A DNA stretch of 64,000 bases from the NCBI GenBank assembly GCA_020637395.1, contig JACJWA010000001.1, forward strand, positions 434,001 to 498,000. The letters are read 5' to 3'. Position numbers and translations under genes: made by a program. How positions within the stretch are numbered: the first letter of the stretch is position 1; each line of letters begins with the position of its first letter. The notes under the pieces are model-generated. The model had not been told where the DNA came from and ran no database searches. It saw only the letters and a program-made list of their open reading frames with translations. Positions 1 to 9,477 of the stretch are shown here, in pieces. The stretch is from Calditrichota bacterium (GTDB taxonomy: Bacteria > Electryoneota > RPQS01).

Positions 1-114
1 GCAATGCGCGCAAGCAGTAGCGGGAGTCCCTGAACCTGCTTTCCCCCGTGAAATCAGCTCGTGATCAGACATCTTTTCTTGACGATTCGGAGGCACAAAC
101 CTGTCCACTGTCAT
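1..114 (-). CDS. Partial ORF running off the left edge, function unknown
   Basis: An open frame on the minus strand starts at ATG 114 (second ATG at 72) and stays open to the window edge, giving 38 visible residues that begin MTVDRFVPPN. It is too short to assign. It is listed because a promoter with perfect consensus hexamers (179-205) points into it and it is the only open frame that promoter could serve. ATG 72 is preceded by an A/G-rich AAGAAAAG stretch; ATG 114 has no obvious ribosome-binding site. It may be spurious. Confidence 0.35.
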   Translation of the reverse strand, partial: MTVDRFVPPNRQEKMSDHELISRGKAGSGTPATACAHC

Positions 115-178
115 CGCAAATCTGCGATGGCCATATCACAAGCCATGGAGCTAATCATAAGTTGACAGCGACAGTCGT

Positions 179-205
179 ATTATAACCGATTGATTTCTTT
201 GTCAA
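179..205 (-). promoter_or_regulatory. Sigma-70 type promoter with perfect hexamers, 15-bp spacer
   Basis: Read on the minus strand, TTGACA (205-200) is followed after 15 bp by TATAAT (184-179). The hexamers are perfect and the spacer is two bases short of optimal. It would drive the gene leaving the window at position 1. Confidence 0.45.
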
Positions 206-508
206 CTTTCCAGGCCGGCGCTTGCCCGCAAGCACCCATAACTACTACGATATGCTTGAACTTATGCCGTAGTATCATAGGATTTCTATTCGGGAAATGC
301 AACTCCAGTTTGGAGGCAAATTCATTAATCCTTGCGAGTTGTCTTGTGCTTCCCCATAGGACGCGAAATCTGCTTTTCCAGGTGTTTTTGTATATTGTCA
401 GCCGCTGCGCGTCTGCCGTTCGAACCCGCCAGGCAAGCGGAGCGCAGGACGATGCGCGAATATAGCCCCTTGAGCAATAAAAACAATATTTTACAACTCG
501 GAGGGCTG
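206..508. other. Intergenic stretch without a recognisable gene
   Basis: This region lies between the left-edge promoter and the flippase terminator. Open frames here are short, lack ribosome-binding sites and show no coding-like composition. I see no feature in it. Confidence 0.5.
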
Positions 509-539
509 AAAAAAAGAGCCGACCAGGCGGTCGGCTCTT
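509..539 (-). terminator. Rho-independent terminator of the flippase gene
   Basis: A perfect 9-bp stem (GAGCCGACC 516-524 with GGTCGGCTC 529-537) closes on a 4-nt loop, and on the minus strand runs into seven U residues (A7 at 509-515). It lies just past the stop of the 563-1798 gene. Confidence 0.9.
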
Positions 540-562
540 CAGTCGGGTATCTGTTCTCAAAG

Positions 563-1798
563 CTACGATCTGAGTACCTTCCAGACTCGAGTCTGCAGCA
601 CGCTGCCCAAAATCAGATAGCTCGCGGCCAGCACCCACGGCGCCGCACTGAGATCATAGAAGTTTGCCAGCAGGAGATTCGCCACGGCATTTAGCACCAT
701 GACCGTGATAATTACCGGGATTGCATAGCGCGGCTGACCGAGTCCCACGAGAATATGCACGCCCGTGCTCGATAACGGCTCCAGCAGCGCGGGAACCAAT
801 AGAGCAAGCACAAACGGAATCGCTTCTACATACTTTTCACCCAAAAGCGACGGAATCACCGGATCCGCATAGGCCCAAAGCACCAGAGCCGCCGGTATTC
901 CCAAAGCCCAAACTCCAATCAACGCTAACCTGAGTTTGCTCGCGAGTCGCGGCAAATCTCCTTCCGCCGCAAGACGGGCGGCCATCGGATAGAGCAGGAA
1001 GTTCATCGCCTGCGACACCAGAGCAAACAGCCGCAAAAAAGTCTTCGCCGCAATATAAGGCGCAAGAATCACTGGGCTCAGCACCGCACCCAAAACCAGC
1101 AAGTCCCCCTGCTGGAAGTAGATATCTCCAATCGCCATAACCCCCGTCCACTTGCCATAGCTCGAAGCCGCTTTGTAATCAGACAACCGAAACGTCGGAC
1201 GCAGCACAATCGGATGTCGAATGATCCCGGCTACAGAAGAGAGAATGATCGCTCCAGTATTAACAGCCAAAGCTGACACGGTTGTGGTCAATTCCCCTTG
1301 CTGAGCCAGAATCACAAACCCCAGCAAACTTCCCATGAAATAGCAGGCTTCGATGATAAACACTCGGCGAAAGCGGCTCTCCGCCCAGGCCAAAGCCATG
1401 GCCAAATCGCGCGGAACCAGAACCAGCAGAGCAAAGCACGTAAGAGTGGTCTCGGTCATGGACAATCCGAGCGCCGGCAAGATCAAGTAGCCCGCGGCAA
1501 TCCCCAGAAGCGTCGTCCCGAACGAAAGGCCGACCAACGCCCCCAGAACCTGTTCTCCCGCGCCGGAGGCCCACTTCTGTACCAGAGTGAACGACCAGAG
1601 TCCGCGAGTGCACATCGCCGCCACATTCAGAAAGGCCCACGCCACCCCATAGGAGCCATATTCCTCCACAGGAAGGGCACGCAACAGCACAAAGATGATT
1701 CCCAGCCCGTAAAAGGCGGGAAGCGCCTTGATGGAGAGCGCCCAAACTGCACGGCCCAGGGCTCCCGCCCCTCCGGCCCGATGAATCAGCTTCTTCAA
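563..1798 (-). CDS. Polysaccharide/oligosaccharide flippase (MOP superfamily)
   Basis: A 411-residue, almost wholly hydrophobic protein with about 11-12 predicted membrane segments. The N-terminal stretch LLRALPVEEYGSYGVAWAF is typical of Wzx-like flippases (the L-x-x-E-x-Y/F-G-x-Y motif after the first helix). Such proteins move lipid-linked oligosaccharide repeat units across the inner membrane for O-antigen, capsule or exopolysaccharide assembly. The length is normal for the family. It stands alone, divergent from the TonB receptor gene, with its own terminator at 509-539. The substrate cannot be told from sequence. A second, less similar flippase lies at 18963-20570. Confidence 0.85.
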   Translation of the reverse strand: MKKLIHRAGGAGALGRAVWALSIKALPAFYGLGIIFVLLRALPVEEYGSYGVAWAFLNVAAMCTRGLWSFTLVQKWASGAGEQVLGALVGLSFGTTLLGIAAGYLILPALGLSMTETTLTCFALLVLVPRDLAMALAWAESRFRRVFIIEACYFMGSLLGFVILAQQGELTTTVSALAVNTGAIILSSVAGIIRHPIVLRPTFRLSDYKAASSYGKWTGVMAIGDIYFQQGDLLVLGAVLSPVILAPYIAAKTFLRLFALVSQAMNFLLYPMAARLAAEGDLPRLASKLRLALIGVWALGIPAALVLWAYADPVIPSLLGEKYVEAIPFVLALLVPALLEPLSSTGVHILVGLGQPRYAIPVIITVMVLNAVANLLLANFYDLSAAPWVLAASYLILGSVLQTRVWKVLRS

Positions 1799-1933
1799 CT
1801 AAACCCTTGCATGTGGAAAACTGTCCAATCTACGGACATTCCACCAGAAATGGTAGTCCTTGCACATCCGGTCACCGGAAACCTGCCGCCCCACCCAAGC
1901 GTCTAAGAGACAACCAACTAACCGGAATACCTA

Positions 1934-4333
1934 ATGATACTTGTTCGAGCCTGTCTGTTGCTCCTGATTGCACTTTCTGCATACGCCCAGCGTCCCAACT
2001 TCTCGCTTCAAGGATCCGTTGTAGATTCCATCTCAGGCTCGCCTTTGGAATATGCCACCTTCATCCTGCACAGCGCGAATGACAGCACGGTCCTGACTGG
2101 CTGTGCCGCGTCTGGGGACGGGTCCTTCAAACTGGACAGCTTGCGGCCCGGAAGATTCTTCGCCAAAGTCAGCTTTCTTGGATACGAAACTAAGACCGTT
2201 TCGGAATTCACCATCAATCGCGAAACTCCATCGCGAGACATCGGCAAGATTCTGCTTGCACCCACCGCCCTGAACGCGGACGAAGTGACCGTCACCGGGG
2301 AGCGCATGGCCGTCGAGTATCACGTCGAAAAGAAAGTCATCAACGTCGCCAAACAGCAGATTGCTCCGAATGGCACCGCCACGGATGTCCTGGCCAACTC
2401 CCCCGGAGTTTCCGTGGACATCGAAGGCAATGTCAAGTTGCGCGGAAGCGGTAACTTCACCGTCATGATTGACGGAAGGCCTTCGATTCTTGATGCCAAC
2501 GACGCGCTCCAGCAAGTCCCTGCCGCCTCGATTGACCGCATCGAAATCATCACCAATCCCTCCGCACGGTTCAGTGCCGAGGGCACCTCCGGAATCATCA
2601 ATATCATTCCCCTGAAACGAGGCGCGCAGCAAGCCTCCGGCATGATCAATCTCCGCAGCAGCATTGACGAGCGCCGCAGCGGGGACATCACGCTCGTTAG
2701 ACCTGTCGGCAGCACCACTCTGACGCTGTCCGGCGATCTCGGCATAGACCACAATCCGGGAGAGTCCCGCTCCGAAACCCGCACCACCTTTCAAGATGTT
2801 ACCTCCTCATTGAAAACCGAAGGCTCGTCGTCGCGCAATCGAGATCGCGGAGGCGTGCGCGCCGAGTTGGATATTCCGCTGGGCACGCAGAACAATCTTG
2901 TCTTGGGTGGTCGCGTCGGCAGTCATGTCTTCGGCGGAACCTCGAACCTCGTGCATGTCGAGTCGGATGACTTGTCCGCGACCGAGCTGCGCTCGTTCTC
3001 GCAAAATGAATCAAACAGAGACTTCAAGTACTTCTCTGTCTTCAGCGGATGGAAACATCGGTTCCCGGAAGAGCAGCATACTCTCTCCGCCGACCTGAGC
3101 GTCAGCCGCCGCAACGGGGAAGAGGAAACGCACAACGAATCCTTTGCGCAAGACGGCATGAAAACCTACGGTTTGCGCTCCAGCGAAGATGGACCCGGCG
3201 GACGCGCGGAATTCAAAGTGGACTACGTGCGCCCCCTGCCCAGCGAGCAAAAACTCGAAAGCGGACTGTCCATCCAGACCGGAGGCTTCGAAGATAACTA
3301 CACGCAAAGCGAATATGACACTCTGAGCGATGTCTATGTCCGCCAGCAGCAATTCTCCAACTCTTCGAAGTTTCGGCGTACGCTGCCCGCAGGCTATCTG
3401 ATGTACTCCAACGAAGGAGCCGCCTTCGAATATCAGCTCGGGTTGCGCGGTGAATACCTTGACCGCTCCATCGAGCGCGTGGACATCGGAACTTCCTTTG
3501 ACATCACTCGCTTCGATCTCTATCCGTCTCTCCACACCTCTTACGACTTCGGCAGCGGAAAACAGGCCCTTGCCAGCTATTCGCGCCGCGTGCAGCATTC
3601 CCGTCCCTGGGAGCTTGAGCCCTTCGAGTCGTGGGAAGATGCCTACTCCGTGCGTTCCGGTAATCCCGACCTGAAGCCCGAATTCACGGACTCCTATGAA
3701 ATGGGCTATCAAACCAGTTTCCTGAAACAATTCGTTTCCGTGGAAGGTTTCTACCGGGTGAAGCACAACAATGTCGAGCGTGTGCAAAGCGTCTATGCCG
3801 AAAACGTCACCCTCACCCGTCCGGAAAACGTGGGAAGGCAGTTTTCGCTCGGTACGGAGCTTCGCACCGATCTCACCTTGCGCAAAGGCTGGACAGCGAC
3901 TCTTTCCGGCAGTCTGTTTGATCAGCGCGTCAAAGGTGAAACCGCGACGCGTTCCTTCGACGAACATGATTTCACCTACGAAGGCAAGCTCAGCGGCATC
4001 TTCGCGCTGGCCCGTTTCACCAAACTGCAGCTCGACGGACAGTATCGCGGTCCCGAAGTCACATCGCAGGGCACCACGGAGGCGGATGTCATGTTCAACG
4101 CAGCTCTCCGGCAGGATTTTATGGAGCGCCGTCTGAATGTGTCGCTCGCTGTTCGTGACATCTTCGCCAGCGGCAAACGCGAGTTCACCAACGAAGCCCC
4201 CGGCCTCTACAGTTACAACTACTTTTCCATGGATGCCCCGGTGTTTACTCTGAGTCTCGGCTACTCCTTCAACAACTTCAAGAAGAAGCGCGACAACGGC
4301 GGACGAGGAGACGTCAGCGGCGAAGAATTTTGA
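1934..4333 (+). CDS. TonB-dependent receptor / outer-membrane beta-barrel protein
   Basis: A 799-residue outer membrane protein. Residues 1-18 form a signal peptide ending in AYA. Residues ~22-110 are a carboxypeptidase-regulatory-like beta-sandwich (start LQGSVVDSISGSPLEYATF), the N-terminal extension common in Bacteroidetes-type receptors. Residues ~125-235 are the plug (VLANSPGVSVDIEGNVKLRG, then IEIITNPSARF). The remainder is a beta-barrel ending in an aromatic-rich strand (FTLSLGYSF). This resembles the 'outer membrane beta-barrel' receptor family rather than SusC. The ligand is unknown and no lipoprotein partner is next to it. Transcription stops at a strong hairpin at 4359-4387. Confidence 0.88.
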   Translation: MILVRACLLLLIALSAYAQRPNFSLQGSVVDSISGSPLEYATFILHSANDSTVLTGCAASGDGSFKLDSLRPGRFFAKVSFLGYETKTVSEFTINRETPSRDIGKILLAPTALNADEVTVTGERMAVEYHVEKKVINVAKQQIAPNGTATDVLANSPGVSVDIEGNVKLRGSGNFTVMIDGRPSILDANDALQQVPAASIDRIEIITNPSARFSAEGTSGIINIIPLKRGAQQASGMINLRSSIDERRSGDITLVRPVGSTTLTLSGDLGIDHNPGESRSETRTTFQDVTSSLKTEGSSSRNRDRGGVRAELDIPLGTQNNLVLGGRVGSHVFGGTSNLVHVESDDLSATELRSFSQNESNRDFKYFSVFSGWKHRFPEEQHTLSADLSVSRRNGEEETHNESFAQDGMKTYGLRSSEDGPGGRAEFKVDYVRPLPSEQKLESGLSIQTGGFEDNYTQSEYDTLSDVYVRQQQFSNSSKFRRTLPAGYLMYSNEGAAFEYQLGLRGEYLDRSIERVDIGTSFDITRFDLYPSLHTSYDFGSGKQALASYSRRVQHSRPWELEPFESWEDAYSVRSGNPDLKPEFTDSYEMGYQTSFLKQFVSVEGFYRVKHNNVERVQSVYAENVTLTRPENVGRQFSLGTELRTDLTLRKGWTATLSGSLFDQRVKGETATRSFDEHDFTYEGKLSGIFALARFTKLQLDGQYRGPEVTSQGTTEADVMFNAALRQDFMERRLNVSLAVRDIFASGKREFTNEAPGLYSYNYFSMDAPVFTLSLGYSFNNFKKKRDNGGRGDVSGEEF

Positions 4334-4358
4334 AAGCTCACGAAATCCCAGCTCCACA

Positions 4359-4390
4359 CGGGTCAGCCAATCGGCTGACCCGTTTCTCTC
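4359..4390 (+). terminator. Rho-independent terminator after the TonB receptor
   Basis: A perfect 10-bp stem (CGGGTCAGCC 4359-4368 with GGCTGACCCG 4373-4382) with loop AATC, followed by TTTCTCTCTT. Confidence 0.88.
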
Positions 4391-4501
4391 TTGGCACGGG
4401 CACATTCCGCGAAGTCACCAATTCTGACCCAAAGTTGCTATCCGCACGCCGATTGCGTATTTTGTCCGAAGTCTTCTCTGAGGGTCTTCTTAGGTCTAAA
4501 T

Positions 4502-7500
4502 ATGACTGAACAACGCAACTATAGACTGTTGGTGTACGGACTCTTTCTCCTGTCCGGCATCTCGGGTCTCATCTATCAGATCGTCTGGACGCGCATGCTC
4601 GTGCTCGTCTTTGGCAACACCATGCTTGCCACCGCGACCGTGCTCTCCGCCTTTATGGGCGGACTCGCCGCCGGAAGCTATGTGCTGGGCAGGTACATTG
4701 ATTCCGCGCCTCGGCCGCTCCTCAAAGTCTATGCTCTGCTGGAAGCGGGCATCGGACTCTTTGCTCTGATCTTCCCTCTGGTTCTGGATGCTGCCACGCC
4801 GCTCTATGCGTTCCTCTTTCGTGCTGTGGAAGGAAACATCGTCAGCCTGAATCTGACGCGCTTTCTGGTCTGCTTTCTCATTATCGGGGTACCCACTTTT
4901 CTGATGGGCGGCACTCTGCCCGTCTTGATCAAGCGCTTCACACGCGCCGAAGACACCATCGGATCGGAAACCGGATTCCTCTATGGATTGAATACCGTGG
5001 GTGCCGTGCTCGGAACCTTCGCCTGCGGATATTTTCTCTTACGCGAACTGGGCATGCAGCACACCACGTGGATCGGAGTGGCGATCAATCTCGGTGTGGC
5101 CGCGCTGGCCTGGATGATAGGAGCAGGAGCTCCAAACAGCTCGCCTGAAGAAACAATCTCCGGTCAAAACGACGACGCTGCCGCTGAGCATCATCCGTTG
5201 GTCGTGCGCATGGTGCTGATTGCCATCGGAATCTCGGGCTTCTGCGCACTGGCCTATGAAGTGTTCTGGACCAGAATGCTCAATCTGTTCCTGCACAACA
5301 ATATCTATTCGTTCACGGCAATCCTCGGCACCTTCCTGATCGGCATTGCCGTTGGCAGTTTGCTTTACGCGCGTTTCCTGTCGCGCTCGTCCAAACAGAT
5401 TCACATCTTCATTGCTCTGCAAGTCGGCATCGGAGTAATCTCCTACGCCACGCCGTTCATCTTCAAACTCTTCCACGGCTCCGTCTTCAACAACTTCGAC
5501 GAGACCATGACTCTTGTCAAGACGGCTGTCATCATGATCGGACCGACTTTGATGATGGGCGTGGCGGTCCCGCTTGCCATCCAAATCTGCCGCAAGGGAG
5601 CGAACAAAGAAGGCACGAGCGTCGGAACCGTTTATGCCGTGAACACTTTCGGCGCGATTCTGGGTGCGTTCATCGCGGGCTTTGTGCTCTTGCCTGAGAT
5701 CGGACTTCAGCGCGGAATTCTTCTGGTCGCGTCGCTGAATCTGATTGCCGCCGTTCTGCCGCTCCTTGCGGTCTCGCGTCCCGGCTTACGACCTGTTTGG
5801 ACTGGAGCCGCGCTGGGTTTGATCGCATTGGCTTTTCTGACCGCTCCGCAGAACCTCTTCAAGAGTCTCTTCCAAGAAGCGCATCCCTACGCCGACATCG
5901 AATACTATCAGGAAGGCAAAGTCGCCAACGTCGTCGTGTATGACTTTAAGACTCTCGGCTACAAGGATTTTCATCTGAATGCCGTGAACGAGGCCTCATC
6001 AAGGTTGTGGCACGTGCAGCTCTTCAAACTGCTCGGACTGCTGCCCACCGTGCTGCACGATGATCCCGACGACGCGCTGATGATCGCCTTCGGCGCGGGA
6101 ATGTCCGCAGGTGCCACGGCCTCCAATGTCAAGTCTCTTGAAGTTGTGGATCTGAATCCCGACATCCGAGGAATCGCCGAAGCCTACACGCGCGAGAATC
6201 TCGATGTCTATCATCAGCCCAACTTCACGCAAGTTGTCAACGACGGACGCAACGCGCTGCTGCTCAGCGACCGTCAGTATTCGATGATTATCTCGGATGC
6301 CACCAATCCGAAGATGTTCGACTCGTGGACGCTCTACTCACGCGAGTTTTATGAACTGGTCAAGTCGCGTATGAAACCCGGCGGCATTTTCTGCCAATGG
6401 GCGTTGATTCCATTGCCCGCAGACGCGATTGATGTGATCTTCAACACCTTCAGGACGGTCTTCCCGCACGCCAGCATCTGGGTGATTCACGGGTCCTCGC
6501 AGATTCTTATGCTGGCGACTCCCGAGCGCCTCTCGATTGACTACGCCGATCTCAGTAAGAGACTCGAGCCACTCTATGAGAAATCCGGCCTCGCCGAGTT
6601 CGGCATCACAAGTCCGGAAAAATTTCTGAGCTTCTTCACATTGGGTGAAGACGGCCTCGCCCGCATGCTCGAACACACGGACAAAGTCAGCACGGACGAT
6701 CTGCCCTATGCACAGTTCATCATCGAGCAGGACAGCTTGGGAATTGATCGCTGTCTCGACCTCGTGCGGTTTCAAGAGTCAATTCGCGGCTACATGGCTC
6801 CCAACTCCGGCGTGCCCGTGGATTTCGCGGCCAGGATGGACGTCTATGAGGATCTCGCGCGCCGCCTGAATGTAGCCTTCCTCGCCGGCGAACAAATGCG
6901 CTTTGCAGAAGCTGAGTTCGTCTGTACGGACGCCGGTCTGCCGGATGCCAATGTGGCCCATCACCTCAACTATTGCCCGGAAAAAATCCGGCACTTCGAG
7001 CAGCATCTCGCTGAGCATCCGGATGATCTCACCGTGCGAAACTCGCTCGGACTCTTCTATCTGAATGCAGGCAGAGTGGAAGAAGCCAAGGGACAATTCA
7101 AAGAAGTTCTCGCGCTCGACTCCGCGCAGGTCTTTGCACATCTGAATCTGGCCCGCGCTGAAATCGAGTCCGGAGAGTTCGACCGGGCCTCAGAGCACCT
7201 GCTTGAAATCGAGCGTCTGCACCCGACCAAGAGCGTCTATGATGCCTTGCCCCAGCAGTTTCTTTACTTGCGAACCATGCGCCGATTGGCTGCGCATCCC
7301 GACTCGCTTGAATTGCTGCTTTCTAAGGCAACAATTCAATATTCGGACGGACGGATCAAGGATGCCATGGAGACATTGCAGCGAGCTTGTCAGATGGATT
7401 CCACGAATGTGCAATTGCTGACCAGCTACATACGACTTTGTCAGCGGCATGACTTCTTGAGTGAGGCGTCGCGTTCACTCGATCGCCTCGTCTCTCTCGC

Positions 7501-8137
7501 TCCGCACGAATCCACTCTCCAGCTCGAACAAGCTCAAGTCAATGCGTTTTTGAGCGACCCCGCTAAACGCCGCGACTGGCAGAACAGTCGCCTCATTGTC
7601 CCGGGCATGGAGCAGACACATCAGGATGAGACGACGCATCCGCCTACGTGTGACGAGGCGCTCGCATTGTGGAACGACGTCAATCCTGACGGCACCGTCG
7701 AGGAAAGCAAGCTGCGCAAAGCCGCGCAATTGTATGTCGAGTCCACTCAACGTGATGCCGATGACGTGCATGCCTACGTTGATGCTGCGGCACTCTTTGA
7801 ACTGCTCGGCGACTACAAACGCGCGGAGAGTCTCTGGAGTTCGGCGGCGCGCAAACGGCCGGACCTAACTCAGTTTGAGAGTCGAGCCGGGCTGTGCCGG
7901 ACTCAATTGGATCTCGCTGGAAACTTGCAGGGCTGCGCGCGCGCGGCCCGACTGCTTGACCATGCCTCCTACTATCTTTTGCTGGGAGAACCTGAGGCCG
8001 CGATGAGCCGACTGCTTGAAGCGCGACAGGACTGCCCCGACAACCCGCAAGTTGCGCTCGATCTTGCCGCCGCTGCTGCTGCATGTGGAATGGAACAGAT
8101 TCCGGAAACATCTGCGATGACAAGTTCGAGTAACTAA
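4502..8137 (+). CDS. Fused membrane permease-like / spermidine synthase-like / TPR protein
   Basis: A 1211-residue protein. Residues ~1-480 are a polytopic membrane domain of MFS-like character (starting YRLLVYGLFLLSGISGLIYQ, the hallmark of 'fused MFS/spermidine synthase' proteins, and repeated at ~240 as GISGFCALAYEVFWTRML). Residues ~490-740 are a spermidine-synthase-type Rossmann domain (FGAGMSAGATA, then VVDLNPDI, NDGRNALL and DATNPKMFDSWTLYSREFY). The C-terminal ~350 residues are TPR helices (LGLFYLNAGRVEEAKGQFKE). Known catalytic Asp positions of spermidine synthase look only partly kept, so the true reaction is uncertain. Translation could begin upstream at TTG 4391, but ATG 4502 starts the conserved membrane domain and is preferred. 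It ends in a terminator at 8163-8193. Confidence 0.85.
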   Translation: MTEQRNYRLLVYGLFLLSGISGLIYQIVWTRMLVLVFGNTMLATATVLSAFMGGLAAGSYVLGRYIDSAPRPLLKVYALLEAGIGLFALIFPLVLDAATPLYAFLFRAVEGNIVSLNLTRFLVCFLIIGVPTFLMGGTLPVLIKRFTRAEDTIGSETGFLYGLNTVGAVLGTFACGYFLLRELGMQHTTWIGVAINLGVAALAWMIGAGAPNSSPEETISGQNDDAAAEHHPLVVRMVLIAIGISGFCALAYEVFWTRMLNLFLHNNIYSFTAILGTFLIGIAVGSLLYARFLSRSSKQIHIFIALQVGIGVISYATPFIFKLFHGSVFNNFDETMTLVKTAVIMIGPTLMMGVAVPLAIQICRKGANKEGTSVGTVYAVNTFGAILGAFIAGFVLLPEIGLQRGILLVASLNLIAAVLPLLAVSRPGLRPVWTGAALGLIALAFLTAPQNLFKSLFQEAHPYADIEYYQEGKVANVVVYDFKTLGYKDFHLNAVNEASSRLWHVQLFKLLGLLPTVLHDDPDDALMIAFGAGMSAGATASNVKSLEVVDLNPDIRGIAEAYTRENLDVYHQPNFTQVVNDGRNALLLSDRQYSMIISDATNPKMFDSWTLYSREFYELVKSRMKPGGIFCQWALIPLPADAIDVIFNTFRTVFPHASIWVIHGSSQILMLATPERLSIDYADLSKRLEPLYEKSGLAEFGITSPEKFLSFFTLGEDGLARMLEHTDKVSTDDLPYAQFIIEQDSLGIDRCLDLVRFQESIRGYMAPNSGVPVDFAARMDVYEDLARRLNVAFLAGEQMRFAEAEFVCTDAGLPDANVAHHLNYCPEKIRHFEQHLAEHPDDLTVRNSLGLFYLNAGRVEEAKGQFKEVLALDSAQVFAHLNLARAEIESGEFDRASEHLLEIERLHPTKSVYDALPQQFLYLRTMRRLAAHPDSLELLLSKATIQYSDGRIKDAMETLQRACQMDSTNVQLLTSYIRLCQRHDFLSEASRSLDRLVSLAPHESTLQLEQAQVNAFLSDPAKRRDWQNSRLIVPGMEQTHQDETTHPPTCDEALALWNDVNPDGTVEESKLRKAAQLYVESTQRDADDVHAYVDAAALFELLGDYKRAESLWSSAARKRPDLTQFESRAGLCRTQLDLAGNLQGCARAARLLDHASYYLLLGEPEAAMSRLLEARQDCPDNPQVALDLAAAAAACGMEQIPETSAMTSSSN

Positions 8138-8162
8138 GCACAGTTTCTTACACCTCCACTTG

Positions 8163-8193
8163 AACAGGTCGGCCCGCACGCCGGCCTGTTTGC
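8163..8193 (+). terminator. Hairpin terminator
   Basis: An 11-bp stem with one G-U pair (8163-8173 with 8180-8190) and loop CCGCAC, then TTTGCTGTT. The U-run is short, but the stem is strong and sits 26 bp past the stop. Confidence 0.7.
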
Positions 8194-8590
8194 TGTTCTG
8201 ATGCCTCTCTTCCGGGAATCACCTTTCACTTTTCTTCGCTTCAATTGCCCCGAAAAACACCCAAGCATTCCTATCGTCTTCCTTTGTACGTGAACTAAGT
8301 TTCGCAGTACCAAGACGAATAGAATCCCCGTCTGCACGACTCATCCTACTGAAACAACAGGAGCATAAGGAGGTTTCAGTGCGGAATGCTCGTCGCATTA
8401 GATGTCGAATTGTATATCCACTTCTTATGTCATGAAAACTCCTGTGCTAAGTAACAGTGACCCTTGCATATACTGACTCATTCCGAGTGTTTCCCTCCTT
8501 GACTCGTTGCGAGCTGTCAACTATATTGAAGAATAGTTAAAGCAATCCTTGTATTTTGATTCAGCATGAGAGAGGATACTCTCCTCTTTC
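8194..8590. other. Intergenic region with one inverted repeat
   Basis: No gene is seen in about 400 bp. An 8-bp perfect inverted repeat, ACTGAAAC (8348-8355) and GTTTCAGT (8373-8380), encloses a purine-rich 17-nt loop that contains two AGGAG-like tracts. The stretch before 8590 is AT-rich and is the likely promoter region of the surface-protein genes, though no clear -35/-10 pair stands out. Confidence 0.4.
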
Positions 8591-9433
8591 GTGCCGGTGC
8601 GACTCAGTATGACCTACTTCCGAAGCCGTGCTTTACGGCACAATTCTACCTCGAAGCTGCACAGATTCCGAACAGTCTGTGCAGTTTTGCTTTTCGCAGG
8701 TGCGAGTATTTTTGCGCAGCAGCGCAACCTCGATGACACGGCAGCCTACATCAATCTAACGCCCGGTCTCGTTACGGGATTGTCCTGTGAAGACTTCGTG
8801 GTCAACATTCAGATGACGGCCACGGACGCGCGCGTCTTCGATCTGCGCTTCGTCTTCGAGTCATCTGACTTCGTCGTGACAGATGTAATCCCCGGACCGC
8901 ACCCCGATCTGCACATCCTCCCGCATCTCGTCGAATCCGACACGCTCTCCATTGACGGATTCTTTCATCCCAACTTCACGGGCACGACGCTCCTCGCTTC
9001 CGTGCACATGAGCGCAATCAATCAGGGAACAGATCACAACTCATTCATCGGATTTCTCGACGGACAGGGTTTTAGCGGAACCGGTGAAGCGCCCGAAGCG
9101 ATATCCATGGACGGAGACACCACTCTGATTGCGCTCGAAGGCACCGTCCCGCTCCCGCCCGACTCCGTGATCATCATTCCCATGATGGACGACTCCGTCC
9201 GCGTCGAGTGGAAACCCGTGACCCTCGACATTGACGGCGGTCCGGTCGTCTCCCCCTGGTACATCGTGGAGTTCGAAGACGCGCTCAACAATGAAGGCAT
9301 CTACATCCCGATAGATACCACTCAGTCCACCTACATCTACCACGATTTCATCGTATTCGACTTTGATCCCGGTGACACCAGCACCGTCAACGTCGGAACC
9401 TATCGAGTGAAAGCCTTGAAATGTCAACCATAG
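8591..9433 (+). CDS. Secreted cohesin-like domain protein
   Basis: A 280-residue exported protein. The start is GTG 8591 or ATG 8609; neither has a good ribosome-binding site. A signal peptide hydrophobic core (VCAVLLFAGASIFA) precedes a beta-sandwich at ~55-190 (VNIQMTATDARVFDLRFVFE) that has the strand pattern of cohesin-like domains, and a C-terminal fibronectin-III-like module at ~195-280. The gene at 15108-15842 has the same two-module plan, and together they bracket the giant gene at 9478. Cohesin domains bind dockerins, and the giant protein carries a dockerin-like segment, so partnership is plausible. No enzyme domain is seen. Confidence 0.6.
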   Translation: MPVRLSMTYFRSRALRHNSTSKLHRFRTVCAVLLFAGASIFAQQRNLDDTAAYINLTPGLVTGLSCEDFVVNIQMTATDARVFDLRFVFESSDFVVTDVIPGPHPDLHILPHLVESDTLSIDGFFHPNFTGTTLLASVHMSAINQGTDHNSFIGFLDGQGFSGTGEAPEAISMDGDTTLIALEGTVPLPPDSVIIIPMMDDSVRVEWKPVTLDIDGGPVVSPWYIVEFEDALNNEGIYIPIDTTQSTYIYHDFIVFDFDPGDTSTVNVGTYRVKALKCQP

Positions 9434-9477
9434 ATCCATTACAGCAACTCTATCAAAAACCTATTTGGGGAAGAGAC

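Noticed and set aside
563..1798. Antisense frames over the flippase gene (for example 1298-1906 on the plus strand)
   Set aside because: Composition and lack of start signals mark them as shadows of the membrane protein gene.
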